Source: Actinotalea solisilvae (GTDB taxonomy: Bacteria > Actinomycetota > Actinomycetes > Actinomycetales > Cellulomonadaceae). From it: 64,000 nucleotides of DNA. The stretch is from contig NZ_JADDKQ010000009.1 in assembly GCF_016464425.1 (NCBI RefSeq), positions 186,001-250,000 on the forward strand, in the 5' to 3' direction. This document shows positions 15,986 to 24,250 of this stretch, piece by piece (position 1 is the first letter of the stretch; each line of letters begins with the position of its first letter). The notes under the pieces are model-generated. The model was not told where the DNA came from and made no database searches. It saw only the letters and a program-made list of their open reading frames with translations. The position numbers and the translations under genes were made by a program.

Positions 15986-17464
15986 TCACAGCGGCTTGCG
16001 CTCGCGCAGGTCGACGTCGAGGACGACCTGGGTCCCGCCGGTCTCGCGCGCGGACCAGGAGATCTTCCCGCGCAGCTCGTTGCGGACGAGCGTGCCGACG
16101 ATCTGCGTGCCGAGGCCCGCGCCCGGGCCGGGCACGCCGCCCTCGCCCGGGAGACCGACGCCGTCGTCGGCGACGACCGCACGCAGGTGCGTCCCGGAGC
16201 GCTCGGCGATGATGTCGACCGTCCCCGTCCGCCCGCCCGCGAACCCGTGCTCGACGGCGTTCGTCACGAGCTCGGTGAGCACGAGCGCGAGCGCGGTGGC
16301 GTCCTCCGCGGGCACCATCCCGAACGTGCCCGTGCGGACCGTGCGCACGGACGCGCCCGCCGACGCGACGTCGGCCGCGAGCCGCAGGCTGCGGTCCACG
16401 AGGGTGTCGAAGTCCACGGTCTCGTCGAGCGTCTGGGACAGCGTCTCGTGCACCTGCGCGATGGTCGTGACGCGCCGCATCGCCTCGCCGAGCGCGTCGC
16501 GCGCCTCCGGCGAGGTCATGCGCCGCGACTGGAGCCGGAGCAGCGCCGCGACCGTCTGGAGGTTGTTCTTCACGCGGTGGTGGATCTCGCGGATCGTCGC
16601 GTCCTTGGTGATGAGCTCGCGCTCGCGCCGGCGCAGCTCCGACACGTCGCGGCACAGGAGCACGGCCCCGACCCGCTGCCCGTGCTCCGTGAGCGGCACG
16701 GCGCGCAGCGACAGGCACACGCCGCGCGCCTCGACGTCCGTGCGCCACGGCGCGCGCCCCATGACGACGAGCGGGAGGGACTCGTCCATCGCCGAGCTCT
16801 CCTCGAGCAGCTCGGTGGTCACCTCCGCGAGCGAGCGGCCGACGAGCGAGCCGAGGACGCCGAAGCGGTGGAAGCAGCTGAGCGCGTTGGGGCTCGCGTA
16901 GAGCACCTCGCCCTCGGAGTTGAGCCGGATGAGGCCGTCGCCCACGCGCGGCGCGCCGCGGCGCGGGCCCGTCGGGGCGTTGGGCGCGGGGAACTCGCCG
17001 CGCGAGATCATCGCGACGAGGTCGTCCGCCGACTCGACGTAGTTGAGCTCGAGCCGGCTCGGCGTGCGTGCACCGCCGAGGTTCGTCTGCCGCGCGACGA
17101 CGGCGATCGGCCGCCCGCCGTGCACGACCGGGACGGCCTCCTCGCGCACGGCGTAGGTGCCGAACCAGCGGGGCTCGCGCGAGCGCTGGATGCGCACCTC
17201 GGCGAGCGCGCGCTCGAGCTGCGGCCGCTGCCCCTCGGGGGCGCTGCTGCCGACGATGTCGTCGTAGTGGACCGTCGCGCCGGTCGACGGGCGCGCCTGC
17301 GCGACGGCGACGAAGTCGCCGGACCGCGTCGGCAGCCAGAGCACGAGGTCCGCGAACGCGAGGTCCGAGATCAGCTGCCAGTCGCCCACGAGCAGGTGGA
17401 GCCACTCGACGTCGGCCGGGACGAGGTCGGCGTGCCGGGAGACGAGGTCGCTGAGCGTGGACAC
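15986..17464 (-). CDS. pdtaS: Cytosolic sensor histidine kinase PdtaS
   Basis: The 492-residue soluble kinase has an N-terminal GAF-like sensor (about 1-150), a PAS domain (about 175-295) and the HisKA_2/HWE-type dimerisation motif 'IREIHHRVKNNLQTVAALL'. The HATPase domain shows 'LTELVTNAVEHGF', 'VADDGVGLPG' and 'GLGTQIV'. There are no membrane segments. It corresponds to Mycobacterium tuberculosis PdtaS, which phosphorylates the ANTAR regulator PdtaR; pdtaR is not in this window. The adjacent whiB1 supports the assignment. GTG 17464 follows TAGGCT by 6 bp, suggesting a leaderless message. Confidence 0.93.
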   Translation of the reverse strand: MSTLSDLVSRHADLVPADVEWLHLLVGDWQLISDLAFADLVLWLPTRSGDFVAVAQARPSTGATVHYDDIVGSSAPEGQRPQLERALAEVRIQRSREPRWFGTYAVREEAVPVVHGGRPIAVVARQTNLGGARTPSRLELNYVESADDLVAMISRGEFPAPNAPTGPRRGAPRVGDGLIRLNSEGEVLYASPNALSCFHRFGVLGSLVGRSLAEVTTELLEESSAMDESLPLVVMGRAPWRTDVEARGVCLSLRAVPLTEHGQRVGAVLLCRDVSELRRRERELITKDATIREIHHRVKNNLQTVAALLRLQSRRMTSPEARDALGEAMRRVTTIAQVHETLSQTLDETVDFDTLVDRSLRLAADVASAGASVRTVRTGTFGMVPAEDATALALVLTELVTNAVEHGFAGGRTGTVDIIAERSGTHLRAVVADDGVGLPGEGGVPGPGAGLGTQIVGTLVRNELRGKISWSARETGGTQVVLDVDLRERKPL

Positions 17465-17470
17465 GGCGAA

Positions 17471-17476
17471 AGCCTA
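17471..17476 (-). promoter_or_regulatory. -10 element (TAGGCT) for leaderless pdtaS transcript
   Basis: TAGGCT on the minus strand is 6 bp before GTG 17464. A divergent TAGCCT at 17510-17515 may serve the DUF2505 gene. Confidence 0.5.
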
Positions 17477-17545
17477 GGCGAGGCGCGGTGCGGCACCGTC
17501 CCGACGCGTTAGCCTCAGGGCACCGCACACGACCCGGAGGCACCG

Positions 17546-18055
17546 GTGCACCTGTCCGCACACGCCCGCTACGACGCCGACCTCGGCGCCGCTGTCCGGA
17601 TGCTCGCCGACGAGGAGTTCGTCGCCGCGAAGGTGCGGGCGTCGGGCGCCCTCTCGCAGCAGGTCGACGTCGTCGGCGGGCCGGACGAGGCCTTCACCGT
17701 CACGACGCGCCGCCAGATGCCGACGGACGGCATCCCGGCGCAGTTCCGCTCGCTCGTCGGCGGCAGCCTCGAGGTGCGGCAGGTCGAGGCGTGGGAACCG
17801 CCCGGCGGCCCGGACCGACCCGGCCGCCGCGGCACGGTCGTCGTCGAGATCCTCGGCGCACCGGTGCGGATGACCGGCACCCTGCGCCTCGAGACGCAGG
17901 ACGACGGCACGACCGTCCAGCACTTCGAGGGCGACCTCAAGGCGTCGCTGCCGCTGTTCGCGAGCGCGGTCGAGGAGGCGACGGCGCAGGCGGTGCGCGC
18001 CGCCATCGCGGCCGAGGAGCGCACGGCCGCCGTCTGGCTGCGCCGTCCGGGGTGA
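17546..18055 (+). CDS. DUF2505 family protein
   Basis: The 169-residue soluble protein matches the actinobacterial DUF2505 pattern: N-terminal 'ARYDADLGAAVRMLADEEF', central 'TRRQMPTDGIPAQFRSLVGG' and C-terminal 'FEGDLKASLPLFASAVEEA'. The family is predicted to have a START/SRPBCC-like lipid-binding fold, and no function is established. GTG 17546 has CGGAGG about 4 bp upstream. TAGCCT at 17510-17515 is a reasonable -10, in the space shared with the divergent pdtaS. Confidence 0.85.
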   Translation: MHLSAHARYDADLGAAVRMLADEEFVAAKVRASGALSQQVDVVGGPDEAFTVTTRRQMPTDGIPAQFRSLVGGSLEVRQVEAWEPPGGPDRPGRRGTVVVEILGAPVRMTGTLRLETQDDGTTVQHFEGDLKASLPLFASAVEEATAQAVRAAIAAEERTAAVWLRRPG

Positions 18056-18104
18056 GGGGCCGAGGGTGCTGAGCGGGACGCGAGCCGACGCGCGCGGCGA
18101 GGTG

Positions 18105-18110
18105 TTGACA
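18105..18110 (+). promoter_or_regulatory. Consensus -35 (TTGACA) upstream of the LacI-family gene
   Basis: A perfect TTGACA lies 40 bp before the candidate operator. A convincing -10 is not seen at 16-18 bp; ACACTT at 18130-18135 (19-bp spacer) is the best candidate. Confidence 0.4.
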
Positions 18111-18144
18111 CGCCTCCGGCGCCCGCATGACACTTCAGCCCGGA

Positions 18145-18158
18145 TGGAACCGCTCTCA
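18145..18158 (+). promoter_or_regulatory. CebR/CelR-like operator
   Basis: TGGAACCGCTCTCA matches 11 of 14 positions of the palindrome TGGGAGCGCTCCCA bound by actinobacterial CebR/CelR-type LacI regulators. It lies just downstream of the presumed promoter and 104 bp before the LacI gene, consistent with autorepression. Confidence 0.55.
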
Positions 18159-18262
18159 CCCGCCCGTCCCCGATCTCGGCCGTCCCCCTGGGGCACGGCA
18201 TCGCGGGGTGCCGCCACGCACCCCACCCCCGCCCCCACGGGCGCGCAGGAAGGACACCGCCG

Positions 18263-19315
18263 ATGACGGCAGACCTCCACCCGGGCGGAGGTGCGCCCTT
18301 CCCGGGGGTGCACCACGCGCCGACGCTCGAGGAGGTCGCCGAGCGCGCGGGCGTCTCGCGCTCGACCGCCTCGCGGGCCATCAACGGCGGCCTCAAGGTG
18401 AGCCCCGAGGCCCAGGCCGCGGTCGACGCGGCCGTCGCCGAGCTGGGGTACACGCCGAACCGCGCCGCGCGGTCGCTCGTGACCCGGCGCACGGACTCGG
18501 TTGCCCTCGTCGTGCCCGAGCCCGACGAGAAGGTCCTCACCGACCCGTACTTCGCCGGGACCCTCCAGGGCCTCAGCGCCGCGTTCGTCGACACCGACAT
18601 CCAGCTCATCCTCCTCATCGCGCGCAAGGGCGAGGAGGCGCAGCGCACGGGCCGCTACCTGCGCAACGGCCACGTCGACGGCGCCGTCATCGTGTCCCAC
18701 CACCGCGACGACGCGCTCGACTCGGTCCTCGCCGAGTCGCGCCTGCCGTGCGTCTTCGTCGGCCGGCCGTGGGCCGCGCCGCGCCCGATGCAGTACGTCG
18801 ACGTCAACAACTACCTCGGCGGCCGGCGCGCGACCGAGCACCTCATCGCGCGCGGCTGCCGCCGGATCGCGACGATCGCGGGGCCGCTCGACATGGCCGC
18901 GGGCGTCGACCGCCTCGCGGGCTGGCGCCAGGCGCTCCAGGACGCCCGCCTCTCGGACGAGGCGATGGTCCGGGGCGACTTCACGTCGGCCAGCGGTGCC
19001 GCCGCCATGGAGCGCCTGCTCGACGCGTACTCCGACATCGACGGCGTCTTCGCGGCCTCCGACCTCATGGCGGCGGGCGCGCTGAGCGTGCTCGCGCGCC
19101 GCGGGCTGACCGTGCCGGGCGACATCAAGGTCATCGGCTTCGACGACCTGGGGGTCGCGGCCTCGACCGCTCCCCCGCTCACGACCATGAGCAACCCGGT
19201 CGTCGAGATGAGCCGGGTCGCGGGCGAGCTGCTGCTCGACCAGATCTCCGGCCAGGCCACCTCCTTCGAGCCGCGCATCTTCGGCGCCGAGGTGGTCGTC
19301 CGCGAGTCGGCCTGA
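18263..19315 (+). CDS. LacI-family transcriptional regulator
   Basis: The 350-residue repressor has a helix-turn-helix at about residues 20-45 ('TLEEVAERAGVSRSTASRAI'), the hinge helix 'YTPNRAARSLVTRRT', and a periplasmic-binding-protein-like effector domain ('PEPDEKVLTDPYFAGTLQGL', 'IGFDDLGVAAS'). The DNA-binding part resembles CebR/CelR regulators of sugar use. A matching operator lies upstream, suggesting autoregulation. ATG 18263 follows GGAAGGAC. Downstream is an APC permease, not a sugar transporter, so its regulon is probably elsewhere. The effector is unknown. Confidence 0.93.
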   Translation: MTADLHPGGGAPFPGVHHAPTLEEVAERAGVSRSTASRAINGGLKVSPEAQAAVDAAVAELGYTPNRAARSLVTRRTDSVALVVPEPDEKVLTDPYFAGTLQGLSAAFVDTDIQLILLIARKGEEAQRTGRYLRNGHVDGAVIVSHHRDDALDSVLAESRLPCVFVGRPWAAPRPMQYVDVNNYLGGRRATEHLIARGCRRIATIAGPLDMAAGVDRLAGWRQALQDARLSDEAMVRGDFTSASGAAAMERLLDAYSDIDGVFAASDLMAAGALSVLARRGLTVPGDIKVIGFDDLGVAASTAPPLTTMSNPVVEMSRVAGELLLDQISGQATSFEPRIFGAEVVVRESA

Positions 19316-19328
19316 GCGGACCCGCCCG

Positions 19329-20516
19329 ATGACGGACCCCCGACCCGGGCTCGCGCGCCGTCTCGGGCTGCTCGACGCGACCGCGGTCGGCGTCGGCTCG
19401 ATGCTCGGCGCGGGCGTCTTCGTCGCGTTCGCGCCCGCGGCCGCGGCCGCCGGGCCGGCCCTGCCGGTCGCCCTGCTCCTGGCCGCCGTCGTCGCCTGGC
19501 TCAACGCCGACTCCTCGGCGCGGCTCGCGGCCGTGCTGCCCACGTCGGGCGGCGCGTACGCCTACGGCCGCGCGCGGCTCTCCCCCGCCGCGGGGACGCT
19601 CGCGGGCGCCGCGTTCCTCGTCGGCAAGTCGCTCAGCGCCGCCGCGATCGCGACGACGGCCGCGGGCTACGCCTGGCCCGAGCACCGCCGCGTCCTCGCG
19701 GTCGGCGTCGTGGTCGCGCTGACGGCGGCCGCGTGCGCGGGGGCCCGCCGGGGCGCCCGGGCGACGCTGGCCGTCTCGGTGGTCGTCCTCGCGACGCTCG
19801 CGGTCGTCGCGGCGCGGTCGTTCGCCGGTGCGGCCGCGACGGCGCCCGCCGCCGGAGACCTGGTCCGCCCGGACGCGCTCGGCGTGCTCGGCGCCGCAGG
19901 CATCCTGTTCTTCGCGTTCGCGGGCTACGCGCGCGTCGCCACGCTCGGCGAGGAGGTCCGCGACCCGGCACGGACGCTGCCCCGGGCGATCGCGGTGGCG
20001 CTCGCCGTCGTGCTCGTCACGTACGCGCTCGTCGGCGCGGCGCTCGTGCGCACGCTGGGGCTCGAGCGTCTCGCGGTCGCCGCGCGTCCCGTCGCGGACG
20101 CCGCGGCCGCCGTCGGCGTCCCGCCCGCGCTCGTCGTCGCGGTCGCCACCCTCGCCGCGCTCGCCTCGTGCCTCGGCGTGCTGCTGGGCCTGTCCCGCAC
20201 CGCGCTGGCCATGGCGCGCGACGGCGTGCTGCCGCGCCGCCTCGCGCGGCTCGACGGGCCGGCGGCCGAGCCCCGGCCCGTCGTCGCCCAGGGGCTCGTC
20301 GGCCTCGGCGCCACCGCGGCCACCGCGACGCTCGACCTCACCGCCACGATCGCGCTCTCGTCGGGCTGCGTCCTCGTCTACTACGCGGTCGCGCACGCGG
20401 CCGCGCTGACGCTCCCGGGACGACGCGGCCTCGCGCGCACGGTCCCGGTGCTCGGCCTGGTCGGCTGCCTCGTGGTCGCCGTCGCCGTCGTCGCCGGGGC
20501 CGCCGCCGGGCGCTGA
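19329..20516 (+). CDS. APC-superfamily amino acid permease
   Basis: The 395-residue membrane protein has about 11-12 hydrophobic helices. It opens with the APC motif 'LLDATAVGVGSMLGAGVFVAF' (helix 1 unwound 'GSMLGAG' turn), with 'FFAFAGYARVATLGEEVRDP' in the middle, typical of helix 6 and the following loop. It probably imports or exchanges an amino acid or amine; the substrate is not determinable. It begins 13 bp after the LacI stop with no clear Shine-Dalgarno, so it is probably read from the same transcript. Confidence 0.88.
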   Translation: MTDPRPGLARRLGLLDATAVGVGSMLGAGVFVAFAPAAAAAGPALPVALLLAAVVAWLNADSSARLAAVLPTSGGAYAYGRARLSPAAGTLAGAAFLVGKSLSAAAIATTAAGYAWPEHRRVLAVGVVVALTAAACAGARRGARATLAVSVVVLATLAVVAARSFAGAAATAPAAGDLVRPDALGVLGAAGILFFAFAGYARVATLGEEVRDPARTLPRAIAVALAVVLVTYALVGAALVRTLGLERLAVAARPVADAAAAVGVPPALVVAVATLAALASCLGVLLGLSRTALAMARDGVLPRRLARLDGPAAEPRPVVAQGLVGLGATAATATLDLTATIALSSGCVLVYYAVAHAAALTLPGRRGLARTVPVLGLVGCLVVAVAVVAGAAAGR

Positions 20517-20562
20517 GCCGCGAGGGCTGCGGCCGCTCGACCGCGCCCGCCCGACCGCGCCC

Positions 20563-20578
20563 CGGACCCTGAGGTCCG
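20563..20578. terminator. Short hairpin after the permease gene
   Basis: CGGACC-CTGA-GGTCCG forms a perfect 6-bp stem 46 bp after the permease stop. Confidence 0.35.
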
Positions 20579-20749
20579 CCCGCACGTCACGATTCGGCCA
20601 CAGGACGGACAGACGGTGGGAGCGTGACCAGCGCTCGGGCATCATCGTCGCGGGCGGTCACCACCGCCCGGGCGAGGGTGCCTGCGGCACGCTCGTCCGA
20701 CGCACCACGACGAGGTGACGATGCGAGCCAGCGGCGTGCGCGGGGACGC

Positions 20750-23700
20750 GTGAGCGGCGACCTGCGCCCGTGGCGCGTGCGCACCGCGCTGCGCCGGTCG
20801 GCGACCCAGTGGCGCCTGCTCGCCGTCGTCGCGGTGGTCGCGCTCCTCGTGGGCACGTCGCTCACCGCCCTCGCTCTCCTGCTCGTCTCGACCGAGGAGC
20901 AGGGTGTCCGCGGGGCGCTCCGGGACGCGGACCCGGCGCGCACCGAGGTGCGGGTCACGGTCGAGGGCCTCACGGTGCCCGCCGCCGAGGCGCACACCGC
21001 CGCGGACGGAGCCGTCGCCGCGCTCGTGGCGCCGGCTCCGGCCGTGGGACGCGGCGTGGAGCAGTCCGTCCTGCACCGGCTCCCGCGCGCCGACGACATC
21101 CCCGCGATCGTCTACCTCGGGCACGTCGAGGGCGTCGAGGACGCGGCCGCCCTCACCGCGGGCACGTGGCCCGCGTCGCCCGCCACGCCGGGCGTGGTGC
21201 CCGTCGCCGTGCCGGCCGCCCTCGCCGCCGACCTGGGGCTCGCCCTCGGCGACCGGCTCGAGGTGGGCCCCGCCGACGAGGTCGACGAGCGCCTCGAGGT
21301 CGAGGTCGCGGGCGTGTTCGAGCCGCGCGGCGCCGGCACGGCGACCTGGTCGGCGGACGAGCTCGACGGCCGCCAGCACGACCCCGACTTCGTCGTGCCG
21401 GGCACCGGCGGCAGCGTGGTCACCGACGCGTACGGGCCGCTCGTCGCCGCGCCCGGTGCGCTCGACGCCGCGGGCGTCGAGCTCGCGCGCCTCACCGTGC
21501 GGTACACGCCGGACTTCGCGGGTGTGGCCGTGGCCGACGTCGTCCCGCTGCTCGACCGGCTGGCCTCGGCGGGCGAGCGCGGCGTCGCCCGCGTGGGCGA
21601 CGTCGGCGACCAGGTCCGCCTCACGACGCCGCTCGCCGACCTCGTGCGGGACGTCGCGACGGCCGTCGTCGTCACGCGCGCGAGCGTGCTCGTCGTCGGC
21701 CTGCTGCTCGTCGTGCTCGCCGTCGCCGCGCTGCTGCAGACCGCGCGGCTGCTCGCCGAGGCCCGGGCGGGCGAGCAGAACCTCATGCGCGCCCGCGGCG
21801 CGGGAGGACGCCAGCTGCTCGGCCTGGCCGCCACGGAGGCGGCCCTCGTCGCCCTGCTCGTGGCGGCGGCCGGCCCGCCGCTCGCCCGGCAGGTGCACCT
21901 CCTGCTCGCCGGCCGCCCCGCGATGGTCGCCGCGGGTGTCACGCAGGACCCCGGGCTGCCCCCGGCCGCCTGGCTCACCGCGGCGGCCGTGGCGCTCCTC
22001 GTCGCCGTCGTGCTCGTGAGCCCCCTCCTGCGCCGCGCCGGCACGTTCCTCGAGGGCGAGCAGGCCCGGGCGCGGCCGGACCGGCGCGCGGTGCTCGCGC
22101 GGTCGGGGCTGGACGTCGTGCTCGTCGTGCTGGCGAGCGTCGCGTACGCCCAGCTGCAGGGCTACCGCAGCCCCGTCGCGCGCGAGGGGGCCACCCTCGT
22201 CGTCGACCCCGTCCTCGTGGCGGGCCCGGCCGTCGTCCTGCTCGCGGGCGCGCTCCTGTGCCTGCGGCTGCTGCCCGCGGCGTCGCGGCTCACCGAGCGG
22301 ATCGGCGCGCGCGGTCGCGGCGTCGTCGGCCCGCTCGCCGCGTGGGAGGTGGGCCGACGCACGACGCGTGCGACGGCGGCCGTGCTGCTGCTCACGCTCG
22401 CGCTCGCCGTGGGCACCTTCAGCCAGACCTTCCTCGCGACCTGGCGGCAGTCGCAGGCCGACCAGGCGCAGCTCGCGACGGGCGCGGCGGTCGTCGTGCA
22501 GGACGAGGCGCCGACCGCCGGCCAGGCCGCCGCGCTCACGGTCCCGGGGGTCGCGGCGGTCCCCCAGCCGGTCGCGCGTCGCGAGGCCGAGCTCGCGCCG
22601 TTCGACGCCTCGACCTTCGCGGGGCCGCCGGACGGCCGTCCCGTGCACCTTCTCGCGCTGACCGCGGCGAGCCGCGCCACGCTCGACCGCGGTCGCATGG
22701 GCGCCGTGTCGGGCGCACGCATCGCGGCCCTGGCGGCCGAGGTGCCGGCGGCCACGGGCGTGGACCTGCCCCCCGACCTGCGCGGGCTCACGGGCGTCGT
22801 CCGGGTGGGTGACGCGGCCACGCCGCTGCCCGTCGCCGCGTCCCTGCGCCTGGTGCTCGAGGACGCGACGGGACTGCTCTCGACGGTCGAGCTCGGCACC
22901 GTCCCGGTCGACGGCCGCGCGCGCCAGGTCGACGCGCTCCTGCCGGGCGCCGAGCCGGACGACGCCGCCGCCGCGGGCGAGCCCGGGTCCGCGTCCTCCC
23001 GCGCGGTCGTGGGCCCGCAGGAGCCGCTGCGGCTCGTCGGCCTGCAGGCGAGCCTGTTCGCGCCCGACCCGCGCGCGGTGTTCGACGTCACGCTCGCCGA
23101 GCTCGACGTCTCCCTCGCGCTCGGCGAGCTGGGAGCGCTCACGCCCGCGGCGGCAACGGCGGCGCCCGGCGCGTCCGACGCGCCAGCGGGGCCGGAACCC
23201 GCGGGGGACCGGGACGCGCCGGACGGCGCCGCGGTCGACCGCACCGGGCGGACCCTCGACCTCGCGTCGCTCGGGCTGGCCGTCGCGCCGCTCGACGTCC
23301 CTGCCGACCTCGGGTGGTCGTCGACCGCGCGGACCCTCGAGCTCGCGTCGGACCGCCCGCCCGACGGCGCCCAGGCCGGGTTCCGCCTCTCCGGGCGCCT
23401 CAGCGACCTCGTCCTCGGCGTGGCGTCGGTGACGCAGTCGGGCTGGGCGCCCGCCGCGGCCCTGCCCGTCGTCCTGTCCTCGGGCCTCGCGGGCAAGCTC
23501 GACGTCGAGCCCGGTCAGGGGCTCCAGCTCGTCGTCGACGGCGCGCTCGTCCCCGTGGTCGTCGCCGACGTCGTCCCGCGCGTGCCGACGCTCGTGCGCG
23601 ACGAGTCCGTCGTGGTCGACCACCACCAGCTGACGCGAGCCCTCGTGCGGGCCGGTGCGGCGGCGCCCGCCGTCGACGAGTGGTGGGTCGACGTCGCACC

Positions 23701-24250
23701 CGAGGACGTGCCCGCCTACCTCGCCGGCCTGCCGCCCACCGCGACGGGCGAGCCCGGCGCGAGCCGGGCCGTCGCGCAGGTCGACGTCACCGCCGCGATG
23801 CAGGAGCACCCGCAGCGGGTCGCGACGCAGGCCGCGCTGTGGCTCGTGACCCTGGCGGCCGCGCTGCTGGCGGCCGTGGGCTTCGCGGTGCACGCGACCG
23901 TCTCGCTGCGCGCGCGGTCGGTCGAGTTCGCCCAGCTGCGCGCCATCGGCCTGTCGCGCCGGCGCCTGACGACCGTCGTCGGGCTCGAGTCGCTGCTCCT
24001 GTGCACGCTCGGGGCGGGCTTCGGCACGGGGCTCGGCGCGCTCCTCGGACACCTCGTCGGGCCGCTCGTGGCCGTGTCGGCGACCGGCACGCGACCCGTG
24101 CCCACCGTGCGCGTCACGGTCCCGTGGGACCAGGTCGCGCTCCTCGCCCTGGAGGTGGTCGCCGTGCTCGCCGTGGTCGTCCTCGTGGTCGCGCGGACCC
24201 AGCGGTCCGCCGACCCCGCCGCCGTCATGCGTCTGGGGGACGAGCGATGA
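20750..24250 (+). CDS. Large FtsX-type ABC transporter permease (first of operon)
   Basis: The protein is 1166 residues from GTG 20750. A first transmembrane helix at about 20-45 precedes an extracytoplasmic domain. Helices at about 300-330, 360-385, 405-430 and others follow, then a long second extracytoplasmic region (about 600-985) and a C-terminal FtsX core ('RSVEFAQLRAIGLSRRRL'). I chose GTG 20750 because an in-frame GTG at 20624 would add 42 unconserved Arg/Ala/Ser residues and has its GGGAG only one base away; the choice is uncertain. It overlaps the next gene by ATGA. With its partners it forms an ABC exporter or lipoprotein-mobilising complex of unknown substrate. Confidence 0.88.
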   Translation: MSGDLRPWRVRTALRRSATQWRLLAVVAVVALLVGTSLTALALLLVSTEEQGVRGALRDADPARTEVRVTVEGLTVPAAEAHTAADGAVAALVAPAPAVGRGVEQSVLHRLPRADDIPAIVYLGHVEGVEDAAALTAGTWPASPATPGVVPVAVPAALAADLGLALGDRLEVGPADEVDERLEVEVAGVFEPRGAGTATWSADELDGRQHDPDFVVPGTGGSVVTDAYGPLVAAPGALDAAGVELARLTVRYTPDFAGVAVADVVPLLDRLASAGERGVARVGDVGDQVRLTTPLADLVRDVATAVVVTRASVLVVGLLLVVLAVAALLQTARLLAEARAGEQNLMRARGAGGRQLLGLAATEAALVALLVAAAGPPLARQVHLLLAGRPAMVAAGVTQDPGLPPAAWLTAAAVALLVAVVLVSPLLRRAGTFLEGEQARARPDRRAVLARSGLDVVLVVLASVAYAQLQGYRSPVAREGATLVVDPVLVAGPAVVLLAGALLCLRLLPAASRLTERIGARGRGVVGPLAAWEVGRRTTRATAAVLLLTLALAVGTFSQTFLATWRQSQADQAQLATGAAVVVQDEAPTAGQAAALTVPGVAAVPQPVARREAELAPFDASTFAGPPDGRPVHLLALTAASRATLDRGRMGAVSGARIAALAAEVPAATGVDLPPDLRGLTGVVRVGDAATPLPVAASLRLVLEDATGLLSTVELGTVPVDGRARQVDALLPGAEPDDAAAAGEPGSASSRAVVGPQEPLRLVGLQASLFAPDPRAVFDVTLAELDVSLALGELGALTPAAATAAPGASDAPAGPEPAGDRDAPDGAAVDRTGRTLDLASLGLAVAPLDVPADLGWSSTARTLELASDRPPDGAQAGFRLSGRLSDLVLGVASVTQSGWAPAAALPVVLSSGLAGKLDVEPGQGLQLVVDGALVPVVVADVVPRVPTLVRDESVVVDHHQLTRALVRAGAAAPAVDEWWVDVAPEDVPAYLAGLPPTATGEPGASRAVAQVDVTAAMQEHPQRVATQAALWLVTLAAALLAAVGFAVHATVSLRARSVEFAQLRAIGLSRRRLTTVVGLESLLLCTLGAGFGTGLGALLGHLVGPLVAVSATGTRPVPTVRVTVPWDQVALLALEVVAVLAVVVLVVARTQRSADPAAVMRLGDER

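Noticed and set aside
20624..20749. Upstream GTG giving the first large permease 42 extra residues
   Set aside because: The extension is Arg/Ala/Ser-rich with no recognisable feature, and its GGGAG is only one base from the GTG.
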